Below are positions 1-9,704 of a stretch of DNA of 64,000 nt, in pieces. The notes below the pieces were generated by a model, which was not told the origin of the DNA, made no database searches, and saw only the letters and a list, made by a program, of their open reading frames with translations. Each line of letters opens with the position of its first letter. The first letter of the stretch is position 1. The position numbers and the translations under genes are program-made. Source of the DNA: Ignatzschineria ureiclastica (GTDB lineage Bacteria; Pseudomonadota; Gammaproteobacteria; Cardiobacteriales; Wohlfahrtiimonadaceae). Location: NCBI RefSeq assembly GCF_003121845.1, contig NZ_QEWQ01000003.1, positions 250,501 to 314,500 on the forward strand. Reading direction: 5' to 3'.

Positions 1-1583
1 TCCTTGAGAACCAGCCAAATCTCTATATCTTCCAACAGGCTGCCGATGATCTAATTCTCAAAGGCGATAAAGTCTGTGGCGTCATTACCCAAACAGGTAT
101 TCGCTTCCATAGTGAAACGGTCGTTCTCACAGCCGGTACATTCTTATCCGGCTTAATTCATATTGGAATGTCTAACTATAGTGGTGGCCGAATGGGGGAT
201 ACTGCGTCTATTACCCTATCGCATAAATTAGCAGAGCTCAATCTTCGTAAAGGTCGCCTTAAAACAGGTACTCCGCCGCGGATTGATGGCAAAAGTATCG
301 ATTTTTCCAATATGACAGAACAGCCTGGCGATACTCCCTGCCCTGTTTTCTCCTATTTAGGTCGAGTGGAAGAGCATCCTCGGCAGGTCTCTTGTTGGAC
401 CACTTATACCAATGAACGCACCCACGATATTATTCGTAGCGGTTTAGATCGTTCACCGATGTATGCCGATAATAAAACGATCGAAGGTTTAGGCCCACGT
501 TACTGCCCTTCTGTAGAAGATAAGATTATGAAATTTGCCGATAAAGATCAGCATCATGTCTTCTTAGAACCTGAAGGGCTCGAAACGCACGAATATTATC
601 CTAATGGCATCTCAACCAGCTTGCCCTTTGATATCCAATTACAATTGGTCAGATCCATCCCCGGTATGGAAAATGCCCATATCACGCGCCCAGGTTATGC
701 CATTGAGTATGATTTTTACGATCCCCGGGATCTTAAATTTACCCTCGAAACGAAAGCAATTCAGAACCTCTACTTCGCCGGTCAAATTAATGGTACAACC
801 GGTTATGAAGAGGCCGCTGCGCAGGGTTTATTAGCAGGGTTAAATGCCGCGCGCCGTTATCTTGAACAAGAAGCTTGGTACCCTAAACGTCACGAGGCGT
901 ATATCGGTGTGATGGTAGATGATCTAATTAATCTTGGGGTTCGCGAACCTTACCGGATGTTTACCTCACGGGCAGAACATCGGCTTATTTTACGAGAAGA
1001 TAATGCCGATGAGCGCTTAACGCCGATTGGCCGAGAATTAGGACTTGTGGATGATCATCGTTGGGAAGCATTTCTTGAGAAACAAGAGCTGATCGAAAAG
1101 GCTGAACAACAATTTAGAGATTGGATGGTCAAAGCCGATTCTCCAGCAGGTGAGAAGCTTGAAAAAGAGCATAATCTCCCACTTAAACAGAATATCCGTG
1201 CGCTCAATCTCTTAAAACGCCCAGAAGTAACACTCTCTGTGTTAGAGAGCCTTGAGGATGATAATGGCCCTCATTTTGCCGATTATCCTGTAGAAATTTT
1301 ACAAAAAATTGAAATTCACACTAAATATGAAGGGTATATTAATCGCAACCTAGAAGATATTCAGCGAAATCAAAAATTTGAAAATGCCCCCTTGCCGGCA
1401 CACGTGGATTATAGCCAAATTGAAGGCCTCTCCATTGAGATTCAAGAACGCCTTAATCAAGCACAACCTGAAACGATTGGCCAAGCTTCTCGAGTTCAAG
1501 GCGTCACACCGGCAGCGATCTCGCTCATTTTAGTACATTTAAGAAAAGGGAAACTCCCTACACAAAATAGTCGAAAGGATTAA
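1..1583 (+). CDS. mnmG: tRNA uridine-5-carboxymethylaminomethyl modification enzyme MnmG (5' end outside window)
   Basis: FAD-dependent partner of MnmE that installs the aminomethyl/carboxymethylaminomethyl group on wobble U34 of certain tRNAs. The reading frame is open from base 3, so the gene enters from the left; about 526 residues are present of the usual ~630, and the N-terminal FAD Rossmann motif is missing. Visible conserved segments are the GTFLSG turn, [12 protein letters not shown], the [16 protein letters not shown] segment that closes the FAD site, [14 protein letters not shown], and the helical C-terminal domain that binds MnmE. The stop lies 7 bases before the next gene. In many bacteria mnmG is followed by rsmG-parA-parB near the origin; here those genes are at the other end of the window. 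Identity is secure. Confidence 0.97.
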   Translation, partial: LENQPNLYIFQQAADDLILKGDKVCGVITQTGIRFHSETVVLTAGTFLSGLIHIGMSNYSGGRMGDTASITLSHKLAELNLRKGRLKTGTPPRIDGKSIDFSNMTEQPGDTPCPVFSYLGRVEEHPRQVSCWTTYTNERTHDIIRSGLDRSPMYADNKTIEGLGPRYCPSVEDKIMKFADKDQHHVFLEPEGLETHEYYPNGISTSLPFDIQLQLVRSIPGMENAHITRPGYAIEYDFYDPRDLKFTLETKAIQNLYFAGQINGTTGYEEAAAQGLLAGLNAARRYLEQEAWYPKRHEAYIGVMVDDLINLGVREPYRMFTSRAEHRLILREDNADERLTPIGRELGLVDDHRWEAFLEKQELIEKAEQQFRDWMVKADSPAGEKLEKEHNLPLKQNIRALNLLKRPEVTLSVLESLEDDNGPHFADYPVEILQKIEIHTKYEGYINRNLEDIQRNQKFENAPLPAHVDYSQIEGLSIEIQERLNQAQPETIGQASRVQGVTPAAISLILVHLRKGKLPTQNSRKD

Positions 1584-1590
1584 TTATATT

Positions 1591-4500
1591 ATGCGTAAAG
1601 CTGTATTGAACGTAGCACTCTCATCATTACTGCTATTATCCCCCACATTTGCCAATAACTTGATTGATCTGCTCAAAGATAGTCAAGATCCCAAAGTGGA
1701 TTCTCTTACAGAATATCAGGATGATAATGTTCTCTACTTCAAAGATATCTACGGCTTTACGCTCTATGATTACACTAAGCCGAAACAAAATGAAGCGCTC
1801 AAACAGTGGTTAGAAACCCAAAATATCGCCACAGGCGTTACCCCTGAAGTGATTCAGAGAGCGCAGATTTGGCTCTATCTGCTCGATTATCCTATTGATA
1901 ACTTAGATGGCAAGATGAGCGAAGCCTTTAAAGCACATATTGTTGATTATCAAAAGAAAAATAATCTACCCATTATTGCCGACATTGCACCGGAATGGTT
2001 TATCGATCTTGAACAGCGCGCGATTAGCACACTACTTGATGAGGTCAATAAAGAGAACCCAAATCTTTCAGATGTTGAGCTCCAAGCGGCGCTTGTGAAA
2101 AAACTACGGGAAAAGCTTCCGGCGAATGTCAATGCTGCCGATTTGATTACCTTAGATACTCTATTACCGGCGACCAACAACAAAGTCATCTTTAAGATTA
2201 CGCCGCAAAAAACGGGGGAAAATCCTTATGAGCTAATGCTTGATTTAAGCTATCTCAACAAGACTCCAACCACCAATGGCGCCGAAACAATCAGTGCTAC
2301 AGAGATCAGTAATCCGCTTATTTCGCTCTTTGATCTCTCTGAAAATGAGATTCAAAAGCTCATTAGCTCAGCGCGCTCCGCTAAAACCTTAACCCTACAA
2401 ACATGGCTGAAAGTTGCAGGCTTCTTCCCTGAACCCTTAGTTATCGATGGTCAAGCCGGGGGCGATACGCGTAGTGCGATTATCCATTTCCAAAAATCAA
2501 TCAACTATACGCCGGCAGATGGGATTCCTAATGTCAAATGGGAAGTCCCCCTTGAAACTATTGTCCGTAAAGAAGCCCAAGAACAGCTACAATTATTAGG
2601 GTTTTATGAGGGTGGGATCGATGGTCGTAATGGTACGGCAACGCGTAATGCCATTAAAGCGTATGAGAAAAGTATTCAAATCCCTGAAACCGGCACGCTC
2701 TCCCCGAATCTACTCTTCCACCTCTTTAATAGCCAGTTTTTACCCAAAGAGCTTGCGGTTAAAACAGTGACTCAAACAATAGAAGAGCCTACGGATACGG
2801 TAGAAAACAGCACTGAACCTGTAACAACAGCAGCAACTGAGACAACGGCTACGGACGCTACTACGCCAGAAGTTAGCAAACCGGAAGAGAGCAAAGCTGA
2901 AGGGAACAAAGCAGAAGCGAATAACGCGGAAATCACTGTCGCAGAAGTGATTGAAACAGAGAGCACACTCGATAGTAATAATGAGTTATTACTCTTTACA
3001 CCGATCGTACAAAAAACCCTCGAAAATGTGGTGAGCACACCTCAAGAAACTGCCACAACTCAAGAGAGTACTGAACGCATTATTCTCCCTCCCGATAGCG
3101 ATGATGAAAATGAAGATACGGTCAGTGAAGAGGATGAAGCAGCCCTTGATGAAGCGGATATTGATGATGTTGAATTTGTCGCTGAAACACTACAAGTTGA
3201 CCCACAAGAAGCGAAAGATAAACTGAAACAGCTACAAAAAATTGTCGATCTTGAAGCGCCTATTCGTCTATTTGACCTTAATCGTTCAGAAGTTGATGAT
3301 CTTCTTATTAAAGCGAAAAGCTCCGAGATCTTCTTTACCCAAATTTCTCTCTATCTCTTAGGGATCTATGATGGCCCACTCGATGGTGCGAATGGCCCTG
3401 CGACACGAGATGCAATCCGCACCCTTGAGAAAGAATTAGGGCAACCCGAAACAGGGCAGATTCTCCCACGTTGGCAGACACCTCTGCGCCAATTAATGTA
3501 TCGTTTTGTCCAATATAAGCTAAAAGAAGATGGCCTGTATGATGGCACGATTGATGGAATTACAGGGCCCGGCACACGTAATGCCATTATTGCTTATGAG
3601 AAAGCGAATGATACTGAAGAAGTGGGTCGTCTAACTTCAGCGCTACTCTTAACGCTCTTTAATGAGGGACTCAATAATGCCGCAACAGATGAAGAGATCC
3701 CTACAGATTCACCTGAGGATGTCACAGATGATGGTACTGCTCCGGTATCAGCGGAAGAGGATCAAACTCTCAAGACTGATAGTAAAAAAGAGGAAGAACC
3801 ACTTCGTACGAATGTACAAAAATTTGATCTTTCCCACCCTAAGAGTAAAGAAGATACGGCACTACTCCAACTTAAACTCGCCTATCTTGGCTTCTTAACC
3901 GGTGATGTCGATGGCTTAACAGGTCCTGCAACCGCTCGTGCCATTACCGCTTTCCAAAAAGCCTTTAATCTGCCACAAACAGGCAAGCTTGATAAGAAAA
4001 CGGAAGCAAAATTGGAAGAGGAAAATATCAATAAATTCCAACGTTATCTACAACGTACCGATTATATGAAAGATAATCCCACCGGCACACTTGGTCCTAA
4101 AACCCGCCGCGCCATTGGGATCTTAAAAAATCGTTACGGTTATAAAGTCGATAATAATCTTGATCTTCCGGCCTATCTGATTCTGATTGATGAAGAGCAA
4201 AATAGTCGCTTTGCTAAGGATTATTACGAGAAAGAGATTAAGGCACGTGAGCAAGAGCAAGAACTCAAAGATACGCAAGCTTATCTTGTGGGATTCGGTG
4301 TTCTCAATAGTAAAGTTGATGGCAAAATGGGCCCTTCAACCGAGAAAGCAATTGCCACTTACCGCTCACAACAAGGTCTGAAAAAAGGGAACCAGATCGA
4401 TAGTGCACTCATTGAATCTTTCAAGAAAAATGCGCCTAAACAAGCGCAGGCTTATCTACAACAATTAGGCTATCCGATTAAACCCGATGGTATCTTTGGT

Positions 4501-4902
4501 GCAAACTCTAAGAAACAGCTCAATGCGTTCTTAACAAGTCAGCGTAAAGCAAAATCAGATATCGTCACCGCGACAATCTTAATGGATCTGAAACAAGCTG
4601 TTGAAAAACGTTTAAGCAGTAAAAGTAGTAGCTCTACCGCTTCAAGTAGCACTTCTACACCACGTAAAACAGGCACTGCACCCCGTTTACAGAAAGGTTT
4701 GCAACAAGAAGGCATCTTAACTGCAGCACCAACTCGCACAGTCAATGGTCCACTGCAAGTAATCAAAAATGGAAACAATATCGTAGGCTGTAAAGTGAAA
4801 AATATTACAATGGCCGCCGATTGGTGCACCGGTAAACGCAATGGTTCTAGCTGTCGGGTACTCTATAAAAATGGCCGGGTACTATCGATGAACTGTAAAT
4901 AG
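1591..4902 (+). CDS. secreted protein with about nine peptidoglycan-binding-like repeats
   Basis: A 1103-residue protein with a signal peptide (residues 1-22, ending near TFANN). About nine degenerate repeats resemble the PG_binding_1 fold, with the core pattern xDGxxGPxTRxAI near residues 101, 286, 343, 597, 654, 773, 830, 909 and 965. They are separated by linkers rich in Thr, Glu, Ala and Asp (about 394-527 and 694-742) and a Ser/Thr-rich linker near 1010-1030. The last ~55 residues form a small module with four cysteines (1067, 1079, 1088, 1102), which could make two disulfides. No catalytic domain (transpeptidase, amidase, lytic transglycosylase) is visible. It starts 7 bases after mnmG, with an AAAGGA ribosome site inside the end of mnmG. 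A role in the periplasm or at the cell wall is inferred from the repeats; the specific function is unknown. Confidence 0.8.
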   Translation: MRKAVLNVALSSLLLLSPTFANNLIDLLKDSQDPKVDSLTEYQDDNVLYFKDIYGFTLYDYTKPKQNEALKQWLETQNIATGVTPEVIQRAQIWLYLLDYPIDNLDGKMSEAFKAHIVDYQKKNNLPIIADIAPEWFIDLEQRAISTLLDEVNKENPNLSDVELQAALVKKLREKLPANVNAADLITLDTLLPATNNKVIFKITPQKTGENPYELMLDLSYLNKTPTTNGAETISATEISNPLISLFDLSENEIQKLISSARSAKTLTLQTWLKVAGFFPEPLVIDGQAGGDTRSAIIHFQKSINYTPADGIPNVKWEVPLETIVRKEAQEQLQLLGFYEGGIDGRNGTATRNAIKAYEKSIQIPETGTLSPNLLFHLFNSQFLPKELAVKTVTQTIEEPTDTVENSTEPVTTAATETTATDATTPEVSKPEESKAEGNKAEANNAEITVAEVIETESTLDSNNELLLFTPIVQKTLENVVSTPQETATTQESTERIILPPDSDDENEDTVSEEDEAALDEADIDDVEFVAETLQVDPQEAKDKLKQLQKIVDLEAPIRLFDLNRSEVDDLLIKAKSSEIFFTQISLYLLGIYDGPLDGANGPATRDAIRTLEKELGQPETGQILPRWQTPLRQLMYRFVQYKLKEDGLYDGTIDGITGPGTRNAIIAYEKANDTEEVGRLTSALLLTLFNEGLNNAATDEEIPTDSPEDVTDDGTAPVSAEEDQTLKTDSKKEEEPLRTNVQKFDLSHPKSKEDTALLQLKLAYLGFLTGDVDGLTGPATARAITAFQKAFNLPQTGKLDKKTEAKLEEENINKFQRYLQRTDYMKDNPTGTLGPKTRRAIGILKNRYGYKVDNNLDLPAYLILIDEEQNSRFAKDYYEKEIKAREQEQELKDTQAYLVGFGVLNSKVDGKMGPSTEKAIATYRSQQGLKKGNQIDSALIESFKKNAPKQAQAYLQQLGYPIKPDGIFGANSKKQLNAFLTSQRKAKSDIVTATILMDLKQAVEKRLSSKSSSSTASSSTSTPRKTGTAPRLQKGLQQEGILTAAPTRTVNGPLQVIKNGNNIVGCKVKNITMAADWCTGKRNGSSCRVLYKNGRVLSMNCK

Positions 4903-4949
4903 TTCTCACGATTATGGGGTTCTCATCCTTTTGAACCGTCATTTTAATG

Positions 4950-4982
4950 TCAGCCTCTTTAATCTCGAATTGAAGAGGCTGA
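4950..4982 (+). terminator. hairpin after the repeat-protein gene
   Basis: TCAGCCTCTT pairs with AAGAGGCTGA around a 13-base loop, 47 bases past the stop. The tract after it (ATTGTTATA) is only moderately T-rich, so termination may be incomplete. A copy of the dispersed repeat begins 7 bases downstream. Confidence 0.6.
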
Positions 4983-4989
4983 ATTGTTA

Positions 4990-5113
4990 TATAGTAAGAT
5001 CGATTCAAAAGAAGCTTGTTCAAATGCTGGCGCATCGGTTGTAATAAGCAAGGAAGCCGTTCTATCCGGCATCTTGCAAGCGTTGTTTAGTAAGATTTTA
5101 ATAAAAAAACCAT
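4990..5113 (+). repeat. dispersed MITE-like element, copy A (3' truncated)
   Basis: Begins with the terminal sequence TATAGTAAGATCG and shares the internal words (TGGCGCATCGG, TCTATCCGGCATCTTGCAAG) of the other copies. It lacks the distal terminal repeat, which would otherwise run into folP. Within it, TTGCAA (5074-5079) and TTTAAT (5097-5102), 17 bases apart, look like -35 and -10 boxes pointing at folP. Confidence 0.8.
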
Positions 5114-5133
5114 ATTAAAAGGAATGATTCACG

Positions 5134-5988
5134 ATGCATATTGAATTTAACCGCCAAACACTCAATTTAAATGAGCCCAAAATTATGGGCATTTTAAACT
5201 TAACGCCGAACTCCTTTTCAGATGGTGGCGATTATTACGATCCTGAACGGGCTTTAGCACGTGCTTATGAGATGATTGAGGAAGGGGCTGATATTCTCGA
5301 TATTGGTGCTGAATCCACCAATCCTAAAGCAAGCCCGATTAGCAGTACTGAAGAGATTAAACGTCTACTGCCGGTCATTCGTAAGCTCAAACAATCCCTC
5401 TCAATGCCGCTCTCTATCGATACTTTTCGCGCCGAAACAATGAAAGTAATGATCGATGAAGGCGTTGATATTATCAACGATGTGACGGCATTGAGCGACC
5501 CTAAATCAATAGAGTATATTCAACGATCAGATGTTGCGGTGATTTTGATGCATATGTTAGGGGATCACACGAAGATGCATATTACCGGCGACTATGAAGC
5601 AGAAGGAGGCGTAACACGCTCGGTCAAAAAACGCTTAGCTGAACGCATCGATCTTTGCCTGCAACAGGGGATCTCGCCCAAACGTATTATTCTCGATCCT
5701 GGCTTTGGCTTTGATAAATCGCCGGAAGAGCAGCTGCAACTACTTCATCAATTAGAAGAACTGACCCAATCACCCTACCCTTATCTTGTAGGCGTATCCC
5801 GCAAACGTTTTATTGGCACCATTACCGGCGTGACAGAAGCAAAAGAGCGCCTTGCCGGCAATCTTGCAGTTGCCCTTTGGTCTATTGAAAAAGGGGCAAA
5901 AATTCTACGGGTCCACGACGTAAAAGCCACCAAAGAAGCATTCTTAATGTGGCAAGCAATGAAAAATGTACAGATTCCCGCTCGATAA
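5134..5988 (+). CDS. folP: dihydropteroate synthase
   Basis: Condenses 6-hydroxymethyl-7,8-dihydropterin diphosphate with p-aminobenzoate to form dihydropteroate in folate synthesis; the target of sulfonamides. At 284 residues it has the usual family length and shows the TIM-barrel signatures IMGILNLTPNSFSDGG, GADILDIGAESTNP, INDVTAL, ILDPGFGFDKS and VGVSRKRFIG. The start has an AAAAGGAA ribosome site. In many gammaproteobacteria folP is followed by glmM; here it stands alone, flanked by truncated copies A and B of the dispersed repeat in the same orientation. Its likely promoter lies inside copy A. Identity is secure. Confidence 0.97.
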   Translation: MHIEFNRQTLNLNEPKIMGILNLTPNSFSDGGDYYDPERALARAYEMIEEGADILDIGAESTNPKASPISSTEEIKRLLPVIRKLKQSLSMPLSIDTFRAETMKVMIDEGVDIINDVTALSDPKSIEYIQRSDVAVILMHMLGDHTKMHITGDYEAEGGVTRSVKKRLAERIDLCLQQGISPKRIILDPGFGFDKSPEEQLQLLHQLEELTQSPYPYLVGVSRKRFIGTITGVTEAKERLAGNLAVALWSIEKGAKILRVHDVKATKEAFLMWQAMKNVQIPAR

Positions 5989-6052
5989 TCTTCATTGCGA
6001 TACTCCTTGAATTTAAAAGGGCTCATTACAATGAGTATTGACGATGAGAATC

Positions 6053-6123
6053 TATAGTAAGATCGGTTCAAAACAAGCTTATTCAAATGCCGGCGCATCG
6101 GTTGCAGGAGAGAAATAGAATCT
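6053..6123 (+). repeat. dispersed MITE-like element, copy B (half copy)
   Basis: Starts with TATAGTAAGATCGGTTCAAA and continues through ATGCCGGCGCATCGG, then diverges, so only the first ~70 bases of the ~175-bp element remain. An imperfect inverted repeat (about 5992-6050) lies between the folP stop and this copy. Confidence 0.75.
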
Positions 6124-6259
6124 TGCCTTAGTTTAAAGGTAGCAATTAATTTCTATCCTATTCCCATATTGATGTCACTTTTTCGGTATAATATTCCCCT
6201 TATTACAAATCGAACACGTCATCGGCGTGTTTCACTTCTTCGAGTCAAAGCAGATAATT

Positions 6260-8206
6260 ATGATTGAATTTCAAGGTTTAACCGTTCGAATGAATGCCAA
6301 TGTCCTCATTGATGGATTTAGCTTCTCCGTGACCCCTAAAATGCGGGTCGGATTAGTAGGCAAAAATGGTACCGGCAAAACAACGCTCTTTAATACGATT
6401 TTAGGCCGGTTAGAGCCCGATAAAGGGGATATTCAAATTCCTAAATCTGCAGTGATGGCTGAAGTGGCGCAAGAAGTTACCAATACCGAGTTGACCGCTT
6501 TTGAATATATCTTAAGTGGCGATGCCGAGTTGGTGGCACTTCGGGCAGAAGAGGAAGAAGCCCTCATCGCCGAAGATGGAATGAAGATCAGTGAAATTCA
6601 TCAACGCTTAGCGCAGATCGATGGTTATCGGGCTGATAGTCGCGCTTATCAACTCTTAGCGGGTTTAGGCTTTAAGCAGGAAGATTACCATAAGAAAGTG
6701 AAAGAGTTTTCCGGAGGTTGGCGGATGCGTCTCAATATCGGTAAAGCCTTGATGTGTCGCTCTGATATTCTTCTACTCGATGAACCGACCAATCACTTGG
6801 ACTTTGAAACCGTTGTCTGGGTTGAAGATTGGCTCAAACAGTATCAAGGAATCTTGATCGTGATCTCTCATGACCGCGATTTCCTCGATAATATCTGTAC
6901 CCATATCATTCATCTCTATCAACAGAAAGCCACCGTTTACACCGGAAACTATACCGGATTCCTGCGCTTAAAAGCGGAAAAATTAGCACATCAACAAGCC
7001 CAATTTGAGAAAAATGAACGCACAAGAGCGCACTTACAAAAGTTTGTCGATCGTTTTAGCGCCAAAGCAACAAAGGCTAAACAAGCTCAAAGTCGAGTGA
7101 AAGCATTAGAGAAATTGGAAGATATTGCACCTGTTGTGGCGGAAAATGAGTTTACCTTTAATTTCCAAACACCTGATCGCTTACCCGATCCGCTTATTCG
7201 CCTCGATGAAGTGAGCTTTAGCTATGATGGCATTCACAATATTCTCGAAACGATCGACCTGACAATTACCCCCGAAACGCGTTTAGGAGTTTTAGGACGC
7301 AATGGTGAGGGGAAATCCACGCTGATAAAACTCATTGCCGGCGAGAATAAGCCCACTGCCGGGCAAATTATCGCTTCAGAGCATCTTAGAGTCGGTTATT
7401 TCTCACAGCATCAAGTGGAATATCTCAATCTTGATGCTGATGCTATTTGGCATTTGACCCAATTAGATAGCACGCTCTCAACCCAAGAAGCCCGTAATTT
7501 CTTAGGTTCTTTTGGTTTTCATGGCGACAAAGTGATTGAGAAGATCGCCCCTTTCTCAGGGGGTGAAAAAGCCCGTTTAGCATTGGCGATGATTGTCTTT
7601 CAAAAACCCAATCTGCTACTACTCGATGAACCTACGAACCATTTAGATATTGAGATGCGTGAAGCGATTGCAATGGCGCTACAATCTTTTGAGGGCGGCG
7701 TTTTAATGGTATCCCATGATGCGTCACTTCTTGAGCTCTGTTGTGATCAATTTATTTTAGTCGCTAATAAAACCTTGAAAGAATTTAAAGGGGATCTTAA
7801 CGATTATCGACAATATTTGATTGAACAAAATCGACAAATCCAACGAGAAGAGCGCCAAAATAAGAAAGGGGATCGTATTGAGAAAGAACCCGAACCCATT
7901 ATCGAAACACCGAAAGAAGTGGTACAACTCGATCGGGAAACCCGGAAAGAGCGACAAGCAGAGTTACGCCGTTTAACGAAAAATGCTGAACAGGCAGAGA
8001 AAAATATCGCAAAGCTCACCACAGATATTGAGAAGATTGACCAAATCTTAGGGGATCCCACAACATATGATAGTAAAAGCCCTGAGGAGATCCAAAAGCT
8101 CAATGAAGAGAAACAGCAATTAGAAGAGAAACTTGAAGCGACAGAAGAGCAATGGATTATCGATTCTGAAAGAGTGGAAGTGCTCACAGAACAATTGGCT
8201 CAGTAA
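6260..8206 (+). CDS. yheS: ABC-F family ATPase, YheS type
   Basis: Cytosolic ABC-F protein with two ATPase cassettes and no membrane domain; ABC-F proteins act on ribosomes. First cassette: Walker A GLVGKNGTGKTT, signature SGGWRMR, Walker B ILLLDEPTNHLD. Second cassette: GRNGEGKST, SGGEKARL, LLLLDEPTNHLD. The inter-cassette linker is basic (FSAKATKAKQAQSR), and the C-terminal ~110 residues form a charged coiled coil as in E. coli YheS, which it resembles throughout. I chose the ATG at 6260 (MIEFQG) over an in-frame GTG at 6227 because family members begin there; neither has a good ribosome site. A consensus -10 TATAAT lies at 6187-6192. About 648 residues. Confidence 0.93.
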   Translation: MIEFQGLTVRMNANVLIDGFSFSVTPKMRVGLVGKNGTGKTTLFNTILGRLEPDKGDIQIPKSAVMAEVAQEVTNTELTAFEYILSGDAELVALRAEEEEALIAEDGMKISEIHQRLAQIDGYRADSRAYQLLAGLGFKQEDYHKKVKEFSGGWRMRLNIGKALMCRSDILLLDEPTNHLDFETVVWVEDWLKQYQGILIVISHDRDFLDNICTHIIHLYQQKATVYTGNYTGFLRLKAEKLAHQQAQFEKNERTRAHLQKFVDRFSAKATKAKQAQSRVKALEKLEDIAPVVAENEFTFNFQTPDRLPDPLIRLDEVSFSYDGIHNILETIDLTITPETRLGVLGRNGEGKSTLIKLIAGENKPTAGQIIASEHLRVGYFSQHQVEYLNLDADAIWHLTQLDSTLSTQEARNFLGSFGFHGDKVIEKIAPFSGGEKARLALAMIVFQKPNLLLLDEPTNHLDIEMREAIAMALQSFEGGVLMVSHDASLLELCCDQFILVANKTLKEFKGDLNDYRQYLIEQNRQIQREERQNKKGDRIEKEPEPIIETPKEVVQLDRETRKERQAELRRLTKNAEQAEKNIAKLTTDIEKIDQILGDPTTYDSKSPEEIQKLNEEKQQLEEKLEATEEQWIIDSERVEVLTEQLAQ

Positions 8207-8268
8207 AGCATTCATTAGATCACGCTTAATCGAATCACTTTTAATTCAATCATAATACAGACGAATGG

Positions 8269-8301
8269 AGCTCCTTATAATTTATAAGGGGCTTTTATTT
8301 T
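8269..8301 (+). terminator. terminator after yheS
   Basis: AGCTCCTTAT pairs with ATAAGGGGCT (one mismatch) around a short AT loop, followed by TTTATTTTG. It lies 62 bases after the yheS stop. Confidence 0.75.
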
Positions 8302-8347
8302 GTAAACTCTATATTTTGCAAACTCTATTTTAATCAGAATTCCTATT

Positions 8348-8521
8348 TGTAGGAAAATCGGTTCAAAATAAGCTTATTGAAATGCCGGCACATCAGCTGA
8401 TCGAGGCAAGGAAGCTTTCTATCCGGCATCTTGTAAGTGTTGGTGAGTCAGGTTTTATCTTCATTTTAAAATAATATACTAACTACTTAAAAACCATTTG
8501 TCTTAAACCCCATTTACTATA
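8348..8521 (+). repeat. dispersed MITE-like element, copy C (full length, 174 bp)
   Basis: Left end TGTAGGAAAATCGGTTCAAA corresponds to the TATAGTAAGATCGGTTCAAA end of other copies; right end is CTTAAACCCCATTTACTATA. Internal words ATGCCGGCACATC and CTATCCGGCATCTTG are shared. It points toward cyoA. Confidence 0.85.
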
Positions 8522-8769
8522 TTGAGCTCCCTTGTTATTCCTACCTCTTTCAATACTACCTGCCAATATCACGTCTCAACAATAACGTAATTCATTACGC
8601 ATTGAACAATAAAACTAGAAATCATTTTACAAAAATTTATACTTTTAATTTATTTCATTTATAATGCTTATTAGTTTTTATTTTTAATATTCGATTGATT
8701 ATATTTTAATTTCTAATAACACAAATTATCTATCAAATTAATGTAGATAATAGAGTATAGGTAACTAAA
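8522..8769 (+). other. AT-rich leader upstream of cyoA
   Basis: About 250 bases made mostly of A and T runs, with no open reading frame of note. It must hold the cyo promoter unless transcription starts further back. I could not identify a convincing -35/-10 pair or a specific regulator site. Confidence 0.4.
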
Positions 8770-9678
8770 ATGCGTAAAACCTCTACGAAAACTCTACGCC
8801 GAGGGAGCCTGATTCTACTCTCTCTCTTAATTCTTTCCGGATGCGATCTCGCCCTTTTTAATCCCAAAGGAGAGATTGCCACCTACGAGATGTGGCTCTT
8901 AATTGCGAGTGCAGTGGTAATGCTCATCGTCATTATTCCCTGCATTATTATGGCTATTGTCTTTCCTTGGTGGTATCGCAAATCAAATCAAAAAGCGAAA
9001 TATCAGCCCGACTGGCGTGAGTCTAAAACCCTTGAAAAATGGATGTGGGGCATTCCTATCGTCATTACTGCGGTATTAGCCTTTATTGTGATTCAGAGCA
9101 CTATTGATCTCAATCCTAAAAAACCGATCAAATCTGATAAGAAAGAACTAGTCGTTGAAGTGGTTTCGATGGATTGGCAATGGCTCTTTATCTATCCGGA
9201 AGAGGGCATTGCGACGATTAATGAGCTCTATTTACCGGTAGACCGCCCACTCAAATTCCGCCTTACTTCCCAAACGGTGATGAATGCTTTCTTTGTTCCC
9301 CAATTAGGCACACAGCTAGATGTGATGTCTGGTATGGAAAATGTGCTTCATCTTATCGTGAATGAACCCGGTGAGTTTCAAGGGGCCTCTTATGGTTTTA
9401 GTGGCGCGGGTTACTCTGATATGAAATTCCCTGTAATCGCCGTTCCTGAAGATCAGTTTGATGCTTGGGTGACAAAGCTGCAATCGAATGATCAAAACCC
9501 GCTTACTTGGGCAAAATATCAAGAAATGGTAGCGGCACTTCCGATTAACGCGCCTATTCAATATTTCCACCCTATAGATAAAGGAATCTATCTACGTGTC
9601 ATTAGTCAATTCTTAGATCTCAAAGAGGTTGAAGAACATATGAAACATGAGATGGAATCCCACCATTATTCCTACTAA
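8770..9678 (+). CDS. cyoA: cytochrome bo3 ubiquinol oxidase subunit II
   Basis: Subunit II of the proton-pumping terminal oxidase that takes electrons from ubiquinol. A lipoprotein signal with lipobox LILSGC (acylated Cys25) is followed by two transmembrane helices (about 40-65 and 90-110) and a periplasmic cupredoxin domain (about 125-230). The CuA ligand motif of cytochrome c oxidases is absent, as expected of quinol oxidases. 302 residues. The ribosome site is weak. First gene of cyoABCDE, 26 bases before cyoB. Confidence 0.95.
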   Translation: MRKTSTKTLRRGSLILLSLLILSGCDLALFNPKGEIATYEMWLLIASAVVMLIVIIPCIIMAIVFPWWYRKSNQKAKYQPDWRESKTLEKWMWGIPIVITAVLAFIVIQSTIDLNPKKPIKSDKKELVVEVVSMDWQWLFIYPEEGIATINELYLPVDRPLKFRLTSQTVMNAFFVPQLGTQLDVMSGMENVLHLIVNEPGEFQGASYGFSGAGYSDMKFPVIAVPEDQFDAWVTKLQSNDQNPLTWAKYQEMVAALPINAPIQYFHPIDKGIYLRVISQFLDLKEVEEHMKHEMESHHYSY

Positions 9679-9704
9679 GCAGCCCTTCACAAAAGGAACT
9701 AAAA

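Noticed and set aside
1950-3038. Long open frames antisense to the repeat-protein gene
   Set aside because: They mirror the Thr/Ala/Glu-rich codons of the real gene; no ribosome sites and no recognisable domains.
8522-8769. Search for FNR/ArcA-type sites upstream of cyoA
   Set aside because: The region is so AT-rich that partial matches occur by chance; none was convincing.
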